A DNA stretch of 59,662 bases from Nostoc favosum CHAB5714 (GTDB lineage Bacteria; Cyanobacteriota; Cyanobacteriia; Cyanobacteriales; Nostocaceae): the NCBI RefSeq assembly GCF_020829495.1, contig NZ_JAIVFQ010000042.1:1-59662 (forward strand). Direction: 5' to 3'. A program made the translations under genes and the position numbers. Of the stretch, positions 51,643-59,662 are shown piece by piece. Under the pieces are notes generated by a model. The model was not told the origin of the DNA. It saw nothing but the letters and a program-made list of their open reading frames with translations, and searched no databases. Within the stretch, counting starts at the first letter, position 1, and every line of letters begins with the position of its first letter.

Positions 51643-54330
51643 TTAAGGAGGGCTAACGACGCCAACAGCATGAACTCGATCGCGCCCTTTCTGTTTGGCT
51701 ATATAAAGTGCTTTGTCCGCAGCATTAATCAAGTCTTGCGGTGAAATTTCGGAATTTGGCACAATGCTGACAACGCCTAGACTGACAGTAACGCGATCGC
51801 ACACACTAGACTGAGCATGGGGGATCTCCAAATCGCGGACTGCTTGTCGAATAGTTTGAGCTACATAGATTGCGCCTTTAATCTCTGTATTAGGCAGAAT
51901 CACAACAAATTCTTCCCCCCCGTAACGGGCGACTAAATCGGCTGGACGCTTAATAATACTTTTGAATGCACTCCCCAATTGCCGCAAACAATCATCCCCT
52001 GCTAAATGCCCATAAGTATCGTTGTAGCGTTTAAAAAAATCGACATCGAACAAAATTAAAGACAACGGCACTTGCTCACGTTTAAGCCGATGCCACTCAT
52101 CCTCAAGATACTGATCAAATCGGCGGCGATTGGCTATTTGAGTCAAGCCATCTAAGGTAGCCAATCTTTGTAGTTCTTCATTGGCAGCTTGTACTTTCTG
52201 GTAGAGTACTGATTGATGAATAGCGATCGCCACCTGACTTGCCAACTGCTGCAACAAATTAACTTCAAACGCTTGCCAGTAACGAGGTGTGCCACACTGG
52301 TGAGCAATGAGTAAACCCCACAAATCCTCCCCATTCAAAATCGGCACTATCATAGCAGCCTTGACCTGATAGAGTTGTAATAACTCAAAAACATCGGCTG
52401 AAAAATCAGATTCGTCAATATCATGCAGGACTGTAGGTAATCCCTGGTAATATTGGCTAAAATCTCGTTTTATTGAAAATGGGTGCATTATCTGCTCTAA
52501 TCTCCGGGGGTAGCCATCACGCACTGATTCCGCTGCAAAATTGCCACTTCCGTCAGATTGTAACTGGTAGATAGCTACGGAATCTGAACCCAAACACTGG
52601 CGAATGCTGTTAACTGTTGTATTAAGAACCTCGTCCAAATTCAGTGATTGCCGAATCTGTTGAGTTACTTCAGTAATTAGCCGTTCCCCCTCTGCTTGTT
52701 GTCGCAGCAATGTTTCGGCTTGTTTGCGAGTGTTAATGTCTTCTACCGAGCCAAGAATCTGCGTTGGAGTGCCACCAGCATCTCTGGCAAATACAACTTC
52801 TCGTGTATTGAGCCAACGCCACTCCCCATTTTTGTGTCGGAATCGGTATTCGGTGGAAAGAACTTCGTTGTCGCTAAGGTTAACGAAGCGACTTGGTATG
52901 TCATAGCAGAGATGTTGGTCGTCTGGATGAAAGCAATTTATGAACCATTGCGGATCTGCGTGATAAAATTCCTCCGCAGAATAGCCTAAAACGGTAACAC
53001 TCTGCTCGTTAAGATAAATGTTTGTTCCTTTTAAAAGGTCGAACAAATACAAAATATGCGGTACGGTATTAGCAACCTTTTGGAGAAAGTCTTGACTTGA
53101 GCGTAATGCTTCTTCAGCTTTGTGGCGTTCGCGCAGCGCGGCTTGGTATTCAGTAATATCTCGTCCCTCGAAAATGAGTAGTGTAACACGCCCTACTTCA
53201 TTGAGTATCGGACGTAGTGAGAAATCAATCGTGATAACTTGATCATCTCGACCAAAAACGTCAACTTCATAACGAATCGATTCACCATTAGCAGCAGATG
53301 CGATCGCAGTTTTTAATTGCGCTTGTGTCTCTAAGGAAATTGTCCACCATTTTGCTTCCCAAAATGGTTTACCAACTACTTCTTCTCGAGTAATTCCAGC
53401 AAAATTTAGTGCTGTTTGGTTGGCCTCTAATACAACTCCATTCGGCTGAAGCAATCCGATAAACTGAATGGTTTGATTGAAGATGGCACGGAATTTTTGC
53501 TCATTTTCACTTAAAGCTTCTTCTATCCGTTTACGGTCAGTAATATCTCGTCCAACCGATTGAAGTTCTACAATAGTACCCTGGTCATCAAATATCCCTC
53601 GAATAATCCATTGCGTCCACCGCACCCCTTGGCAAGCTAGGGCCCGATTTTCAATAGTGATAACGGGATTTTCTAAGCTGATGGAATTTACCAGATTAAC
53701 CACACGTTCCCGGTCTTCCTCAAACACAACAGGTTCGTAGTGGTGGCCGATAATCTCTTCCCGCTTCAGTCCAAAAAATCGACAGAACGCTTCATTAACG
53801 AATGAAACAGTACCATTTGGCAAGCCTCTAGCAATCAGTTCCGTTTGGTCTTCGAGGATGGCACGATAAAGCGCTTCGCTTTTTTGCAGTGCGGCTTCTG
53901 CCTGTTTGCGTAAGCGAAGCTCGTCGTAGACATCGCTAATATCAGATACTAAACCCTGAAGTACCTGAGTTTGTCCATCGGCACAGAGAACGAGATTAGC
54001 TTGGTTTCGTACCCAAATTGTTTTACCATCGCGCCTAATCATCCGATACTCGACGCTCAAAAGCTCACCCGTAGCGATCGTAGTATTTACAGCTTGCCAA
54101 TAGCGATAGCGATCATCTGGATGAGTGTAATCTGACCAACTATTGAAGAAACCAAAATTCCAATCTTCGGGAGCAATGCCCAATAATTGTTGCAGTTGCG
54201 GGCTAATATAAGCTTCTTTAGTAGTGTTATTAATCGGTGAGACATAAACAACGCCCGGAATTTGCTCTAGCAGAGTCCGATACCTTTGCTCTGCCTCAGA
54301 AAGTTTTTCTTCCGCCTGCTTGCGACTCAT
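51643..54330 (-). CDS. Multi-PAS/GAF diguanylate cyclase
   Basis: An 895-residue soluble sensor. Four PAS/PAC units lie at about 15-130 (YRTLLEQIPGVVYVSP), 150-265, 280-395 and 410-530 (LFDLLKGTNIYLNEQSVTVL), then a GAF domain (about 560-705, LDEVLNTTVNSIRQCLGSDS) of the kind that can bind bilins or nucleotides, and a C-terminal GGDEF domain with active-type GGEEF near residue 804 and an RPAD inhibitory site five residues before it. It should make cyclic di-GMP. No transmembrane segment and no EAL domain. The GAF lacks an obvious bilin cysteine, so light sensing is not supported. Confidence 0.92.
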   Translation of the reverse strand: MSRKQAEEKLSEAEQRYRTLLEQIPGVVYVSPINNTTKEAYISPQLQQLLGIAPEDWNFGFFNSWSDYTHPDDRYRYWQAVNTTIATGELLSVEYRMIRRDGKTIWVRNQANLVLCADGQTQVLQGLVSDISDVYDELRLRKQAEAALQKSEALYRAILEDQTELIARGLPNGTVSFVNEAFCRFFGLKREEIIGHHYEPVVFEEDRERVVNLVNSISLENPVITIENRALACQGVRWTQWIIRGIFDDQGTIVELQSVGRDITDRKRIEEALSENEQKFRAIFNQTIQFIGLLQPNGVVLEANQTALNFAGITREEVVGKPFWEAKWWTISLETQAQLKTAIASAANGESIRYEVDVFGRDDQVITIDFSLRPILNEVGRVTLLIFEGRDITEYQAALRERHKAEEALRSSQDFLQKVANTVPHILYLFDLLKGTNIYLNEQSVTVLGYSAEEFYHADPQWFINCFHPDDQHLCYDIPSRFVNLSDNEVLSTEYRFRHKNGEWRWLNTREVVFARDAGGTPTQILGSVEDINTRKQAETLLRQQAEGERLITEVTQQIRQSLNLDEVLNTTVNSIRQCLGSDSVAIYQLQSDGSGNFAAESVRDGYPRRLEQIMHPFSIKRDFSQYYQGLPTVLHDIDESDFSADVFELLQLYQVKAAMIVPILNGEDLWGLLIAHQCGTPRYWQAFEVNLLQQLASQVAIAIHQSVLYQKVQAANEELQRLATLDGLTQIANRRRFDQYLEDEWHRLKREQVPLSLILFDVDFFKRYNDTYGHLAGDDCLRQLGSAFKSIIKRPADLVARYGGEEFVVILPNTEIKGAIYVAQTIRQAVRDLEIPHAQSSVCDRVTVSLGVVSIVPNSEISPQDLINAADKALYIAKQKGRDRVHAVGVVSPP

Positions 54331-54689
54331 AATCTTTTGAATTTCTACAATAAATTATATTTTGCTGTTAGAAATCCCGTATTAGAGGCACACTCAAGGA
54401 TGGTTTAGCCAACAGCGAGTCAGTCTGGCTTTCTAAAAGCTAAACCTACCAGCAACAGGCTGAAATTCCTACACTTGAGCCTGCTGTTGACAGCTTTTGT
54501 AATTAAAATTAACGGATGTTGAAGAAGAATACAGAATTCAGAATTCAGAATTCAGAACAAAAAAACTGTGGTGGGGGACTAAAAATAGCACATTCAGATA
54601 CTCGCAAAATTGCTACCACTGCGCTATCCGCCACTCGAACTCCAATTCATTCTGAATTCTGACTCCTAACTCCTGACTCCTGAATTCTA
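54331..54689. other. Intergenic with GAATTCA repeats
   Basis: CAGAATTCAGAATTCAGAAT at about 54530-54556 and an inverted partner (CATTCTGAATTCTGACTCCT) at 54649 form a long imperfect palindrome between lepA and the cyclase gene. No gene seen. Confidence 0.55.
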
Positions 54690-56501
54690 TTAGCTTTGAT
54701 CCAAGCGCAGTACTGCCATAAAGGCTTCTTGCGGTACATCCACAGTACCCACAGATTTCATCCGCTTTTTACCTTTTGCTTGCTTCTGTAATAGTTTCTT
54801 CTTCCGGCTGATGTCACCACCGTAACACTTGGCTAACACATCTTTCCGCAAGGCGGGGATGTGTTCGCTGGCGATAACTTTACTGCCAATAGATGCTTGA
54901 ATTGGCACTTTGAATTGATGGCGGGGAATTAGTTCCTTGAGTTTTTCCGCCATTGCCCGCCCGACGTTGTAAGCTTTATCCCGATGCACAATCATCGCCA
55001 AGGAATCCACAGGATCGCCGTTAATCATAATATCCAGCTTCACCAGAGGATTTTCACGGTAGCCAATGATGTGATATTCCATACTGGCGTAACCGCGCGA
55101 TCGCGACTTCATTTGATCAAAAAAGTCAGTCACAACTTCCGCCAAGGGTAGCTCATAAGTAAGTGTGGTTCGTCCTTGGGTGAGATATTTCATATCTTTG
55201 AAGATGCCACGCCGGTTTTGTGACAACTCCATCAAGCTGCCAACATAAGTTTCCGGGGTAATCATCTCTACTTGGACGTAGGGTTCTTCAATTCTTTCGC
55301 GATCGTTGGGAGAAGGTAAGCGGCTAGGATTATCGATGTACAGTTCCTCACCTTTGAGGGTAATCACCTTATAAACCACCGAGGGGGCTGTAATGATTAA
55401 ATCTAAGTTATACTCTCGCTCTAGACGTTCCTGAACAATTTCCATGTGCAGTAAGCCCAAAAACCCGCAACGGAAGCCAAACCCCATCGCGCTCGAAGTT
55501 TCTGGTTCGTAATGCAGCGCTGCGTCGTTGAGTTCGAGCTTTTCCAAGGCTTCCCGCAAATCTTCAAATTGGTCTGCATCAATGGGGAACATCCCACAAA
55601 AAACCATCGGGTTCGCTTCTGCATAACCTGGTAAGGGTGACTCTGCTTTCGCCTTACTAAGAGTAATTGTGTCTCCTACCCGTGCATCAGCTACAGCTTT
55701 GATTGCCGCTCCCAAATAGCCTACTTCCCCAGCGTGCAGTTCATCAACTTGCTTTTGAGTCGGAGAAAGAACGCCTAACTCATCAATTTCAAATTCTTTA
55801 CCAGATGCCATTAAATGGATGCGATCGCCTTTTTTCAATGTGCCATCCATCACCCGGAAATACACAATTACTCCCCGGTAACTGTCGTAATAGCTATCAA
55901 ATATTAACGCTCGTAAGCGCTCATTTATGGTATTGGGCGGTGGCGGTATCCGCTCGACAACTGCTTCTAAAATCTCATCAATACCAATTCCTTCTTTAGC
56001 AGAGGCAAGAATCGCACCACTGCAATCTAGACCGATAATTTCTTCAATTTCGCCAATTACCCGTTCTGGTTCTGCCCCAGGCAAATCGATTTTATTCAAA
56101 ACCGGGATAATTTCCAGGTTATTTTCTAAGGCTAAATATACATTTGCCAAAGTTTGCGCCTCAACACCTTGGGATGCATCTACTACTAATAGCGCTCCTT
56201 CACAAGCAACAAGAGAGCGGGAGACTTCATAAGAGAAATCCACATGTCCTGGAGTATCAATTAGGTTCAGCACATACTGCTGACCATCCTTAGCTGTGTA
56301 GTTCATCCGGGCAGCTTGCAGCTTAATTGTAATGCCGCGCTCCCGTTCCAAATCCATATTGTCGAGGAACTGTTCCTTCATCTGTCGGTCTTCAACAGTG
56401 CCAGTAGCTTGTAGTAAGCGATCGGCGAGGGTTGATTTCCCGTGGTCGATGTGAGCAATAATACAAAAATTGCGAATGCGAACTGCGGGAACGTCAGTCA
56501 T
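54690..56501 (-). CDS. lepA: Elongation factor 4 (LepA)
   Basis: A 603-residue translational GTPase, the standard length. G1 AHIDHGKST at 16-24, switch RERGITIKLQA, G3 DTPGHVDFSYE and G4 NKIDLPGA are intact; the C-terminal KKLLQKQAKGKKRMKSVGTV is the LepA-specific tail. It acts on ribosomes (back-translocation or biogenesis). Single gene, complete. Confidence 0.97.
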   Translation of the reverse strand: MTDVPAVRIRNFCIIAHIDHGKSTLADRLLQATGTVEDRQMKEQFLDNMDLERERGITIKLQAARMNYTAKDGQQYVLNLIDTPGHVDFSYEVSRSLVACEGALLVVDASQGVEAQTLANVYLALENNLEIIPVLNKIDLPGAEPERVIGEIEEIIGLDCSGAILASAKEGIGIDEILEAVVERIPPPPNTINERLRALIFDSYYDSYRGVIVYFRVMDGTLKKGDRIHLMASGKEFEIDELGVLSPTQKQVDELHAGEVGYLGAAIKAVADARVGDTITLSKAKAESPLPGYAEANPMVFCGMFPIDADQFEDLREALEKLELNDAALHYEPETSSAMGFGFRCGFLGLLHMEIVQERLEREYNLDLIITAPSVVYKVITLKGEELYIDNPSRLPSPNDRERIEEPYVQVEMITPETYVGSLMELSQNRRGIFKDMKYLTQGRTTLTYELPLAEVVTDFFDQMKSRSRGYASMEYHIIGYRENPLVKLDIMINGDPVDSLAMIVHRDKAYNVGRAMAEKLKELIPRHQFKVPIQASIGSKVIASEHIPALRKDVLAKCYGGDISRKKKLLQKQAKGKKRMKSVGTVDVPQEAFMAVLRLDQS

Positions 56502-56593
56502 ATACTATCTTTGCCTTAGCAGCAACCAAAGTTAAAAGAGCAATTTACTTAATGTATTTTAATGCTTTCTTAGCCAAGACGCTCCGTTTTTAG

Positions 56594-56749
56594 TGGGGAG
56601 TGGGGAGTGGGGAGTGGGGAGTGGGGAGTTAGGAGTTAGGAGTTAGGAGTTAGGAGTTAGGAGTTAGGAGTTAGGAGTTAGGAGTTAGGAGTTAGGAGTT
56701 AGGAGTTAGGAGTTAGGAGTTAGGAGTTAGGAGTTAGGAGTTAGGAGTT
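56594..56749. repeat. Heptamer array GTGGGGA then GTTAGGA
   Basis: About five GTGGGGA units are followed without a break by about eighteen near-perfect GTTAGGA units. The same two heptamers, in reverse complement and mixed order, occur at 17284. Upstream of lepA. Confidence 0.92.
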
Positions 56750-57195
56750 ATTATTCTCCCCCTACCTCCCCTGCTTCCCCTGCTTCCCCTGCACCCTGCC
56801 CCTTGCCCCCTGCCCCTCTTCACCCCATCTTTAACATTCGATCTAAATAGGTGGACTTTTAAGAATATTATGAAAGTCTATTTGTCGCTGCTAGTATTCA
56901 ACAGCTAGGAGCGTACAATAAATGTAAATAAGTACATGTAGGGATCATGTAGGGATCATGGATAATTACCACCCGTAATTACCCATAATCACTGATTTCT
57001 CCGCAAAACTTCTAAAGCCATTGTCTAGTAAGTTATATGAAAAATGCGATTTGAAACTTAAAGCTGTTACTTTGGTGCTATTTCGGGGAACTATGTAAAT
57101 GTCCCGTTGAAGATTTTTCAGTGAATTAGCCCAAATTATGAATATAACTACTTTACAAAGCTTTAGACAAAACCAATTCAGAGTATATCAAACCT
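56750..57195. other. Intergenic region
   Basis: CCCCTGCTTCCCCTGCTTCC-type short repeats (56755-56815), then AT-rich DNA with a direct repeat ATGTAGGGATC (56937-56957) and a weak palindrome at ATTACCACCCGTAATTACC. No gene seen. Confidence 0.5.
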
Positions 57196-57432
57196 ATGAA
57201 TATGCAAGAGAAAACTACCGAAGCGGAAAACACACGAGCCGATAAGGTAGAAATTGCTGTCCGCCTGGACTCCGAGCTACTAGAGCAAATTCAGCATCTC
57301 ACCAATGACCCAAGTAAAGTGATTGAGGTGGCGATTCGCCAGTGGTTGCGGGGTGAAATCCTTAGAGATGACGAACTGACGCGCACCCCTGTTCGTAAAC
57401 CCGTTCCTCCTCGGGGTGAATGGAATGATTGA
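57196..57432 (+). CDS. Small ribbon-helix-helix-like protein
   Basis: A 78-residue charged protein. KVEIAVRLDSELLEQIQHLT and SKVIEVAIRQWLRGEILRDD have the strand-helix-helix pattern of RHH DNA-binding proteins such as CcdA/CopG-like antitoxins; the tail is proline- and arginine-rich (TRTPVRKPVPPRGEW). No toxin gene follows, so an orphan antitoxin or a small regulator is the inference. The second ATG (57202) is an equally possible start. Confidence 0.65.
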   Translation: MNMQEKTTEAENTRADKVEIAVRLDSELLEQIQHLTNDPSKVIEVAIRQWLRGEILRDDELTRTPVRKPVPPRGEWND

Positions 57433-57603
57433 CGCTATTAATCAGCTGTCAATGGAAATTAAAAAGTGAAATTTGCCAATTTGGATTTCAGATCACCAAG
57501 AAATACTCAATAAGAAACGAAAAAGCTGTAAGAATTTATGCAAAAATTTGAGCAGCTTTAGTAAAATTACGGTCGGATACCCTTTGTCTATCCAACTCAA
57601 TTA

Positions 57604-59367
57604 ATGACTATTACTGCCAATTCCCAATTGTCAAATGTATTTTCCCAAAATCTGGAACCTATTACCAGTAAGACTGATGGCTCATTAGCAACTCTAGGAG
57701 CCGAGTTGCTGTATACGCAAGATGGGGCAGGGCGCTATGTGACCTTTTGTTGGCAGCACAGCGAACTTCTGGGGTTAAATACCGAAAAAATAGTTGACGA
57801 ACTGAACCAGACCCAAACCTTTGCCCCGGTGGATAAGGTTACTTATTTGGAACGATTGCACCGAATTTTGACAAGTTTGGTGCCAGAAAGGTTTCAGTGT
57901 TGGTTTAGCTACCACCAAGAATTATTTGAGTTGGAATTGGTGATTAGTCCAATTATGCCGAGTTTGGGAACGACTGCCACTACAGTTTTAGTGATGGGAC
58001 GGTTAGTGCAAGCGACACTCAACAAGAAACAAGTGCCTGTGGCAGCAAAAACGCCCACACAAATAGAGGTGGCAATACGATCGCAGCAACACCAAAAACT
58101 GGTAAATCGCATTACCAGAAATATCCGTCGGACATTGGATTTAGATATTATTTGGCAGCAAACAGTTGATAGTTTGGGGAAAGCACTGCGGCTAGAGCGC
58201 TGTATTATTTGTCCTTATCAGTCCTCTAGCTCAAAAGTGGAGGTGAAGGCTGAGTATCACCAGGCAGCACTCAAATCAATGCTTGGCTTAGAAATAGATA
58301 TAGCTTCAGAGCCTGCCTTTGCTCAAGCTTTGACAACCCTAGAACCAGTTGTAATGGAAGTGCCCGGATACGCAGGGTCTGGGCGGCAGAAAACTTTGGT
58401 GATTGCAACTTGCTATCAAGACCAGGCCAATGGATTGGTTGCCTTGAGTTGGCAAGATGAATGCTACACATTAACAGAATCAGAATTAGAACTGGCAAAA
58501 GAAGCAGCAGATCAATTGGGAACTGCGATCGCTCATGCTACTTTATATGAAGAATTAGAAGTAGCGCGTCAAAAAGCCGAAGAAGCTTCCCGCCTCAAAA
58601 GTGAGTTTCTAGCTAATGTATCCCATGAAATTCGTACCCCCCTCAACGGCATGATTGGCTTCTTGAAGCTGATTTTGGAAGGGATGGCAGATGACCCAGA
58701 AGAACAAAACCAGTTTTTGTCAGAAGCTCACCACTTATCGATACATCTGCTGAATATTATCAACGACATTTTGGACATTGCTAAAATCGAAGCTGGCAAA
58801 ATGGAGCTAGCTTACGCTCCAGTCAAGCTAGATGAGCTATTCAGTGATGTCGAAAATTTCATGCGTCCCCAAGCAGAAATGAGAAACCTCAGCTTCCAGA
58901 TGCAAATGCCTCCTACCTCCGATGAAATCATTGTCCAAAGCAACTATCAACGGTTGCTACAAGTGATGCTCAATTTGGTAGGTAATGCTATCAAATTTAC
59001 CCATGAGGGTGGTGTCACCGTCAGCGCCGATTTAGTACTCAAAAAGGCGAACTTTCAAGATCAGCAGTTTCCTGGCATGGTGAAAGTACGTGTAGCAGAC
59101 ACTGGTATTGGTGTTTCTTTAGACAAACAAGATAAACTGTTTCAATTATTCTCTCAGGTGGATGGTTCCCGCACTCGCCACTACGGCGGTACAGGTTTAG
59201 GATTGGCAATATCCCAAAAGCTAGTGGAGGCAATGGGCGGCGAGGTACATTTTTATAGTCTAGGCGAAGGACTTGGTTCAACAGTTACATTCACCGTGCC
59301 ACTATATCAACAACCAGTCATGGTTTCATCTAATGATGGCGACTCAACAAATAGTGCTGAATGTTAG
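57604..59367 (+). CDS. GAF-domain sensor histidine kinase
   Basis: A 587-residue soluble kinase. The N-terminus (about 20-130) is PAS-like (GAGRYVTFCWQHSELLGLNT); a GAF domain covers about 175-320 (LDLDIIWQQTVDSLGKALRL); a short coiled coil leads to HisKA with SHEIRTPLNG, phosphorylatable His341; HATPase_c has NAIKFTHEGG, VRVADTGIGVS and GGTGLGLAIS. There is no receiver domain in the window's part, and no response regulator adjacent, so its partner is unknown. No transmembrane segment, so it senses a cytoplasmic signal. Confidence 0.92.
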   Translation: MTITANSQLSNVFSQNLEPITSKTDGSLATLGAELLYTQDGAGRYVTFCWQHSELLGLNTEKIVDELNQTQTFAPVDKVTYLERLHRILTSLVPERFQCWFSYHQELFELELVISPIMPSLGTTATTVLVMGRLVQATLNKKQVPVAAKTPTQIEVAIRSQQHQKLVNRITRNIRRTLDLDIIWQQTVDSLGKALRLERCIICPYQSSSSKVEVKAEYHQAALKSMLGLEIDIASEPAFAQALTTLEPVVMEVPGYAGSGRQKTLVIATCYQDQANGLVALSWQDECYTLTESELELAKEAADQLGTAIAHATLYEELEVARQKAEEASRLKSEFLANVSHEIRTPLNGMIGFLKLILEGMADDPEEQNQFLSEAHHLSIHLLNIINDILDIAKIEAGKMELAYAPVKLDELFSDVENFMRPQAEMRNLSFQMQMPPTSDEIIVQSNYQRLLQVMLNLVGNAIKFTHEGGVTVSADLVLKKANFQDQQFPGMVKVRVADTGIGVSLDKQDKLFQLFSQVDGSRTRHYGGTGLGLAISQKLVEAMGGEVHFYSLGEGLGSTVTFTVPLYQQPVMVSSNDGDSTNSAEC

Positions 59368-59662
59368 TCATTAGTCATTGGTCATTGGTCGTTGGTCATT
59401 TGGAAGATTACCAGTACTGGGTTTTGAATTTTTAACTTTAAATTTTTTTAGTAATTATTATTTAATAAGCATATTGGGCACTTGTACTGAGCGTTGCCGT
59501 AAAGCCTGCGGCATAGCTACGCTTAGGGCGCAGCCTAGCCCTGTCAAGGTGACTTTTTTGCAGTCGCTAAAAGTTTGGCAGTGGAAACATGTGGATGCTG
59601 AGGGTCATACTTTGGAGGATCTTTCTTCTTCTTTGGAGCACGGGTATGTTTGAGAAAAGACT
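59368..59662. other. Window end: repeats and an unassigned frame
   Basis: TTAGTCATTGGTCATTGGTC short repeats follow the kinase, then TTGTACTGAGCGTTGCCG and GCCTGCGGCATAGCTACGC, members of dispersed families. A frame ending at 59653 reads VTFLQSLKVWQWKHVDAEGH near its end; it may be the last part of a decayed gene, but I cannot identify it. Confidence 0.4.

Overview
The window looks like chromosome from a filamentous, Nostoc-type cyanobacterium. The octamer GCGATCGC (HIP1) recurs throughout, as do heptanucleotide repeats. The gene content is also typical: a fused PanC/Cmk, a deoxyhypusine-synthase-like protein, Lin0512, DUF1838, a cyanophycinase-like peptidase, cobalt-pathway cobalamin genes and many PAS/GAF signalling proteins. 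Base composition is roughly 40-45% GC. No rRNA, tRNA, CRISPR array or intact transposase gene was seen. All names come from reading translations and motifs by eye; no database search was run.

Layout. 0.1-8 kb: deoxyhypusine-synthase-like gene (-), ParA ATPase (+), a very unusual APC-permease/PAS/GGDEF/EAL fusion (+), and a PLP histidine-decarboxylase-like gene (-) lying between two copies of one palindromic element. 8-18.8 kb: ileS (with an in-frame repeat insertion), a cyclic-nucleotide-binding protein, Lin0512, a Rieske-oxygenase pseudogene broken by repeats, an AbrB-type membrane protein, 21-bp tandem arrays, a TrpF-like protein, DUF1838 and a GNAT. 19-30 kb: glutaminase, RlpA, panC/cmk, sodB, a GC-rich PurM-like gene, a PHP-domain protein and an RTX-type repeat protein. 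31-35.3 kb: an arsenic operon on the minus strand (arsR, decayed pstS-like, acr3, arsC, a dual-specificity-type phosphatase, arsH) with two candidate ArsR operators. 35.5-36.1 kb: hicB with a frameshifted hicA. 36.4-39.6 kb: cobG-cobH-cobI preceded by a cobalamin riboswitch. 40-41.5 kb: a photolyase-like protein split into two genes. 42.3-46 kb: a cluster of small PD-(D/E)XK-like nuclease genes followed by a cysteine desulfurase. 46.3-51.6 kb: nested mobile repeats, an SDR, a cyanophycinase-like peptidase and a GT4 glycosyltransferase. 51.6-59.4 kb: multi-PAS diguanylate cyclase, lepA, a small RHH-like protein and a sensor histidine kinase.

The dominant theme is repeats. At least eight families of short non-coding elements with terminal inverted repeats (MITE-like) can be separated by their ends. 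Several show clear 3-bp target duplications (TTA in all four copies of one family; TGA and TCA in another; GTA and ATT in a third). They nest inside each other, sit inside 21-bp tandem arrays, enter coding regions in frame (ileS, cobG), provide new stop codons and C-termini, and have broken a Rieske oxygenase gene. The best single-gene surprises are the permease-cyclic-di-GMP fusion, the His-less PLP motif of the decarboxylase, the riboswitch hidden under an apparent cobG N-terminus, and the permuted split photolyase.
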